NCBI GenBank assembly: GCA_018369015.1
Contig: JAGZDD010000021.1
Coordinates: 1 to 34,200, forward strand
Source of the DNA: Clostridiales bacterium
Lineage (GTDB): Bacteria > Bacillota > Clostridia > Lachnospirales > Lachnospiraceae
Reading direction: 5' to 3'
DNA length: 34,200 nucleotides
Shown: piece by piece, positions 31,594 through 34,200 of the stretch
Position numbering within the stretch: position 1 is the first letter of the stretch
Layout of the letters: every line of letters begins with the position of its first letter
The notes under the pieces: model-generated
Database searches by the model: none
The model's input: only the letters and a program-made list of their open reading frames with translations
What the model was told of the DNA's origin: nothing
Position numbers and translations under genes: made by a program

Positions 31594-32742
31594 ATGAAAC
31601 AAAAAATCGGAATCTTAAGCTCATGCGCAATTATGATGAGCTATCTGGCGATTTCTCCGGTAATTGCAGATATTTCTAATGCTTTCCCAAAGACAAACAT
31701 TTCCGTTGTACAAATGGTCATTACCCTTCCGACGCTTATGTCTCTGGTTTTCTCACTGCTTGCCGGACGTCTTGCCCGAAAATTTTATAAAAAAACACTG
31801 ATCATGCTCTCCTTATGTGCCTATCTCATTGGTGGGCTGCTGCCTGTTATTTTTCATCAGAGTATTCATTTTCTCTTACTTTGCTCGGCTATTATCGGGG
31901 TTGGAACCGGAGGTATGCTCACATTATCCGCCGCCATTATATGTGACTATTATACCGGAAAAGACCGGAACCGGATGATGGGCCTGCAGGCGGCGTCTAT
32001 CAGCGGCGGAGCCATGATTTTCTCCCTGCTTGGCGGCCAGCTCTCAAAGCTTGGATGGAGCAGGGCCTACCTTGCGTTCCTGCTCTTAATTCCATGCATG
32101 ATCATCGTCGCAAAATGTATGCCTAAGGGCCTCCTCGAAAATGAGGCCAGCGTATCATCCCATGTGAAACCCCGGCGAAATTTAAGCGGCTATGTATGGT
32201 TCTTTTCCATAATCGGCTTTGTCTATTATATTTGCCAAAATACATATAATACAAACGCCTCCCTCTACATTCAGGAGGCTGGACTTGGAGGCGCCCAGAC
32301 AGCCAGCATTGCTACTTCTGTATATACCTTCTCAGGAATACTTGCAGGACTTATGCTTGAACGACTGATGGAAATAATGAAAAGATACTCTCTTATTTTC
32401 GCCATATTTATTACCGGGCTTGGCTTATTTCTCACCTACGCAAGCCCAACGCTGCCCTTTATTGTTATGGGCGGATTTCTATGCGGTTTTGGCTTTTCCA
32501 CATTTACCCCTGCCGGAACCTGCCTTGTTTCCGACCACGCAACCTTAAGCCAGCGTTCCATGAGCATTGCCATATTTTCAGCGTTTACCAATGTCGGTGC
32601 TTCCCTTTCGCCTATTATTGTCAACACACTGATTGGTGCTGTTGGAATGACCGCCGTCCGCAGCAAATTTATGCTGACAGCCATTGGTATTGCCATTGTT
32701 ATGGTTATCGCAGCCATAAGGACAGCCGCGCAAAAAGACTGA
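31594..32742 (+). CDS. MFS transporter
   Basis: This 382-residue protein has about twelve hydrophobic segments and the loop GRLARKFYKKT between segments 2 and 3, a variant of MFS motif A. GDRxGRR-like sequence is weak. It looks like a drug/metabolite efflux or sugar-type permease; direction and substrate are unknown. The start at 31594 has GGAGG seven bases upstream. It is the only transporter in the window but is 12 kb from the catabolic genes and has its own promoter, so a link to that pathway is not supported. Confidence 0.9.
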   Translation: MKQKIGILSSCAIMMSYLAISPVIADISNAFPKTNISVVQMVITLPTLMSLVFSLLAGRLARKFYKKTLIMLSLCAYLIGGLLPVIFHQSIHFLLLCSAIIGVGTGGMLTLSAAIICDYYTGKDRNRMMGLQAASISGGAMIFSLLGGQLSKLGWSRAYLAFLLLIPCMIIVAKCMPKGLLENEASVSSHVKPRRNLSGYVWFFSIIGFVYYICQNTYNTNASLYIQEAGLGGAQTASIATSVYTFSGILAGLMLERLMEIMKRYSLIFAIFITGLGLFLTYASPTLPFIVMGGFLCGFGFSTFTPAGTCLVSDHATLSQRSMSIAIFSAFTNVGASLSPIIVNTLIGAVGMTAVRSKFMLTAIGIAIVMVIAAIRTAAQKD

Positions 32743-32783
32743 ACCGCCAAAAGCAGCACAGCATTTTTCCGCAAATAAAAGAG

Positions 32784-32835
32784 CGCCAAAAGGTATTTGG
32801 CTTATGGCAAAAATGCCAGAAATACCTTTTGACGC
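32784..32835. terminator. Large inverted repeat between convergent genes
   Basis: CAAAAGGTATTT (32787-32798) and AAATACCTTTTG (32820-32831) are perfect 12-bp arms, with GCG/CGC extending outward after one mismatch. An inner GGC/GCC is present. It lies between the ends of the transporter gene (+) and the cysteine-synthase-family gene (-) and is the likely shared terminator. Confidence 0.65.
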
Positions 32836-32845
32836 CTTAAGCTTT

Positions 32846-33775
32846 TTAATCTCCGAAAAGCGGCGTTGAAAAATAGCGCTCCGCTGTGTCGGGCAATATA
32901 GTAACGACCGTCTTTCCCGGCCCAAGAACCTTTGCAAGCCGGATGGCTGCGGCTACATTGGTTCCGCTGGATATTCCGCACATGATACCTTCCCGGAAAG
33001 CCAGCTCTTTGGCGGTACGTATCGCCTCATCGTCGGTAATGATACATATATCATCATAAATTTTCTGATTTAAAATTGACGGAATCACACCGTCGCCAAT
33101 GCCCATCTGCAAATGTGTTCCAATCGATCCTCCGGATAAAATCGCCGCATGTTCCGGCTCTACGGCCCAAATCATCATCTCCGGGTTCTTTTCTCTTAAG
33201 ACCTCGCCAATTCCGGTAATTGTTCCTCCTGTTCCTATACCAGAGCAAAAACCGTGAATTGGAGCGTCCACCTGCTCAAGAATTTCTATTCCTGTCTGAT
33301 CCCTATGGATCTGCGGATTGGCCGGATTGTCAAACTGCTGGGGTACATAGACACGGGGATCTTCCCTGGCCATCCTAAGCGCCGTTTCCAGACATTCTTC
33401 AATACACTTGCCAATATTGCCCGCGTCATGGATCAAAATAACCTCCGCTCCATAATGGGCGATAAGCTTTCTGCGTTCTTCACTGACCGAATCCGGCATA
33501 ATAATCCGTGTCTTATATCCACACACAGCCCCAACCAGAGCCAGGCCAATCCCCTGATTTCCGCTTGTCGGCTCTACAATAATTGTATCTTTTGTAATCA
33601 AGCCCCGTTTTTGGGCCTCACGAATCATATTATAAGCCGTTCTTGTTTTAATTGAACCGCCAACATTTAAGCCTTCAAATTTAACAAGCACCCTGGCACA
33701 ACCATCCGGTACCATATGGTTTAATTGAATCGTTGGCGTGTTTCCCATAGCATCTAAAATATTGCTGTAAACCAT
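32846..33775 (-). CDS. cysK: Cysteine synthase-family PLP enzyme
   Basis: This 309-residue enzyme of PLP fold-type II resembles O-acetylserine sulfhydrylase. The lysine lies in NVGGSIKTRTA (K43), TSGNQG binds the substrate carboxylate, and GTGGTITG binds the PLP phosphate. The usual SVKDR is SIKTR here, seen in some clostridial paralogues, so the amino acid substrate may differ (O-phosphoserine, or a diaminopropionate or cystathionine-type reaction). The start at 33775 has AAGGAGAGG upstream; the longer frame reads through the promoter palindrome. No cysE or sulfur-transport gene is next to it. Confidence 0.9.
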   Translation of the reverse strand: MVYSNILDAMGNTPTIQLNHMVPDGCARVLVKFEGLNVGGSIKTRTAYNMIREAQKRGLITKDTIIVEPTSGNQGIGLALVGAVCGYKTRIIMPDSVSEERRKLIAHYGAEVILIHDAGNIGKCIEECLETALRMAREDPRVYVPQQFDNPANPQIHRDQTGIEILEQVDAPIHGFCSGIGTGGTITGIGEVLREKNPEMMIWAVEPEHAAILSGGSIGTHLQMGIGDGVIPSILNQKIYDDICIITDDEAIRTAKELAFREGIMCGISSGTNVAAAIRLAKVLGPGKTVVTILPDTAERYFSTPLFGD

Positions 33776-33809
33776 GATCTGTCCTCTCCTTGAACTAAAA
33801 GCTTCATTA

Positions 33810-33839
33810 ATTATACTATGGCCGCACGCGGCCATAGTA
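33810..33839 (-). promoter_or_regulatory. Palindromic operator over the cysK-like promoter
   Basis: TACTATGGCCGC (33814-33825) and GCGGCCATAGTA (33828-33839) form a perfect 12-bp-arm palindrome around AC. A minus-strand TATAAT (33810-33815) overlaps its edge, and the palindrome covers the spacer and -35 region. This is the expected layout of a repressor site, though a cruciform repeat is possible. Confidence 0.6.
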
Positions 33840-33860
33840 CCTCCATCAAACACCGCAGCG

Positions 33861-33913
33861 CGCTCCAAAGCGGAGCGTTTTTATTTAATAGGGAAACGAA
33901 GTTTCTTACTAAA
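33861..33913. repeat. Partial third copy of the ~130-bp repeat
   Basis: CGCTCCAAAGCGGAGCG-TTTTTATTT followed by AATAGGGAAACGAAGTTTC matches the 3' half of 31232-31363. The first part is a hairpin followed by Ts, so on the + strand it has terminator form, although no + strand gene precedes it. Confidence 0.75.
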
Positions 33914-33978
33914 CTTTCATGCCGTGCTGCACGCAGCTCCGCCACGGATGAAAGCCAGGATTGCTCCGTGCCTGCAGT

Positions 33979-34170
33979 AGTCTACGCTGCCGCTCCGGTC
34001 GGTGCTTAACAAGCGGTCTACGTTCCACTTCGGTCGTTGCTGGACGCGTGCCACCGGCACGCAGCAACACTGGCGCTTAGCACCCCGCAATCCTGCCCCA
34101 AGGTATGTCTACGTTCCACTCCGGTCGGCGCTAAACGCGTGGTCTACACTCCGTTCCGGTCGTTGCTGGA
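33979..34170 (-). repeat. Mosaic end repeat, right copy (inverted)
   Basis: Bases 33979-34049 and 34054-34106 are the inverted counterparts of 197-267 and 89-141, with one mismatch each, and further ~29-bp units follow to about 34170. Order of the blocks is the same as on the left when read on the minus strand; the left copy has one extra unit between the blocks. The stretch 33840-34200 has no supportable gene; the small frames here are repeat sequence. Confidence 0.85.
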
Positions 34171-34200
34171 CAAGCGCCACTGGCGCTTAGCAACGCAGGC

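Overview
The window reads as chromosomal DNA of an anaerobic, spore-forming Bacillota, most likely a Lachnospiraceae-like Clostridia. The grounds are strong AGGAGG ribosome-binding sites, a Ptb/Buk pair, CotF-like small spore proteins, lipoate salvage by LplA, an Rpn-family nuclease gene and several families of short palindromic interspersed repeats. The species cannot be named from this sequence.

The left 19 kb (326-19288, minus strand) is one large catabolic locus. Divergent from it, at 19517-21064 (+), lies a sigma-54 enhancer-binding activator. Two textbook -24/-12 promoters (TGGCAC-N5-TTGC) are visible on the minus strand. P1 at 19332-19346 would start a run of twelve genes: a crotonase-fold protein resembling ring-opening diketone hydrolases, a beta-keto acid cleavage enzyme (BKACE), a split transketolase, a zinc alcohol dehydrogenase, an SDR, Ptb, Buk, thiolase, 3-hydroxyacyl-CoA dehydrogenase, a free-standing lipoyl domain and a lipoate ligase. 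P2 at 7892-7906 would start a seven-gene run: an aco-type 2-oxo acid/acetoin dehydrogenase complex (E1 alpha, E1 beta, E2 with two E3-binding domains, E3), an SGNH hydrolase, a second lipoate ligase and an IolB-like isomerase. My reading is a pathway that oxidises a cyclic or polyhydroxylated carbon source, hydrolyses a diketone, splits beta-keto acid and ketose intermediates and recovers ATP through acyl phosphate. The substrate is not known. The nearest described logic is anaerobic phloroglucinol breakdown, but the transketolase, the dehydrogenase complex and IolB do not belong to that pathway.

From 21 to 30.3 kb lie an Rpn-family gene broken by one in-frame amber codon, an operon of response regulator, histidine kinase, two paralogous membrane-anchored proteins of unknown function and an AraC regulator (27660 to 22253), an alanyl-tRNA editing protein and a ferredoxin-domain aldo/keto reductase. 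A 36-bp tandem repeat lies across the kinase/next-gene junction and repeats a Shine-Dalgarno plus ATG in a second frame.

The right end holds two CotF-like genes, an MFS transporter and a cysteine-synthase-family gene with a palindrome over its promoter. Both window ends carry the same mosaic repeat in opposite orientation (53-bp and 71-bp blocks, one mismatch each). Other repeat families are scattered between the genes. No tRNA, rRNA, CRISPR array, prophage or complete insertion sequence was seen.
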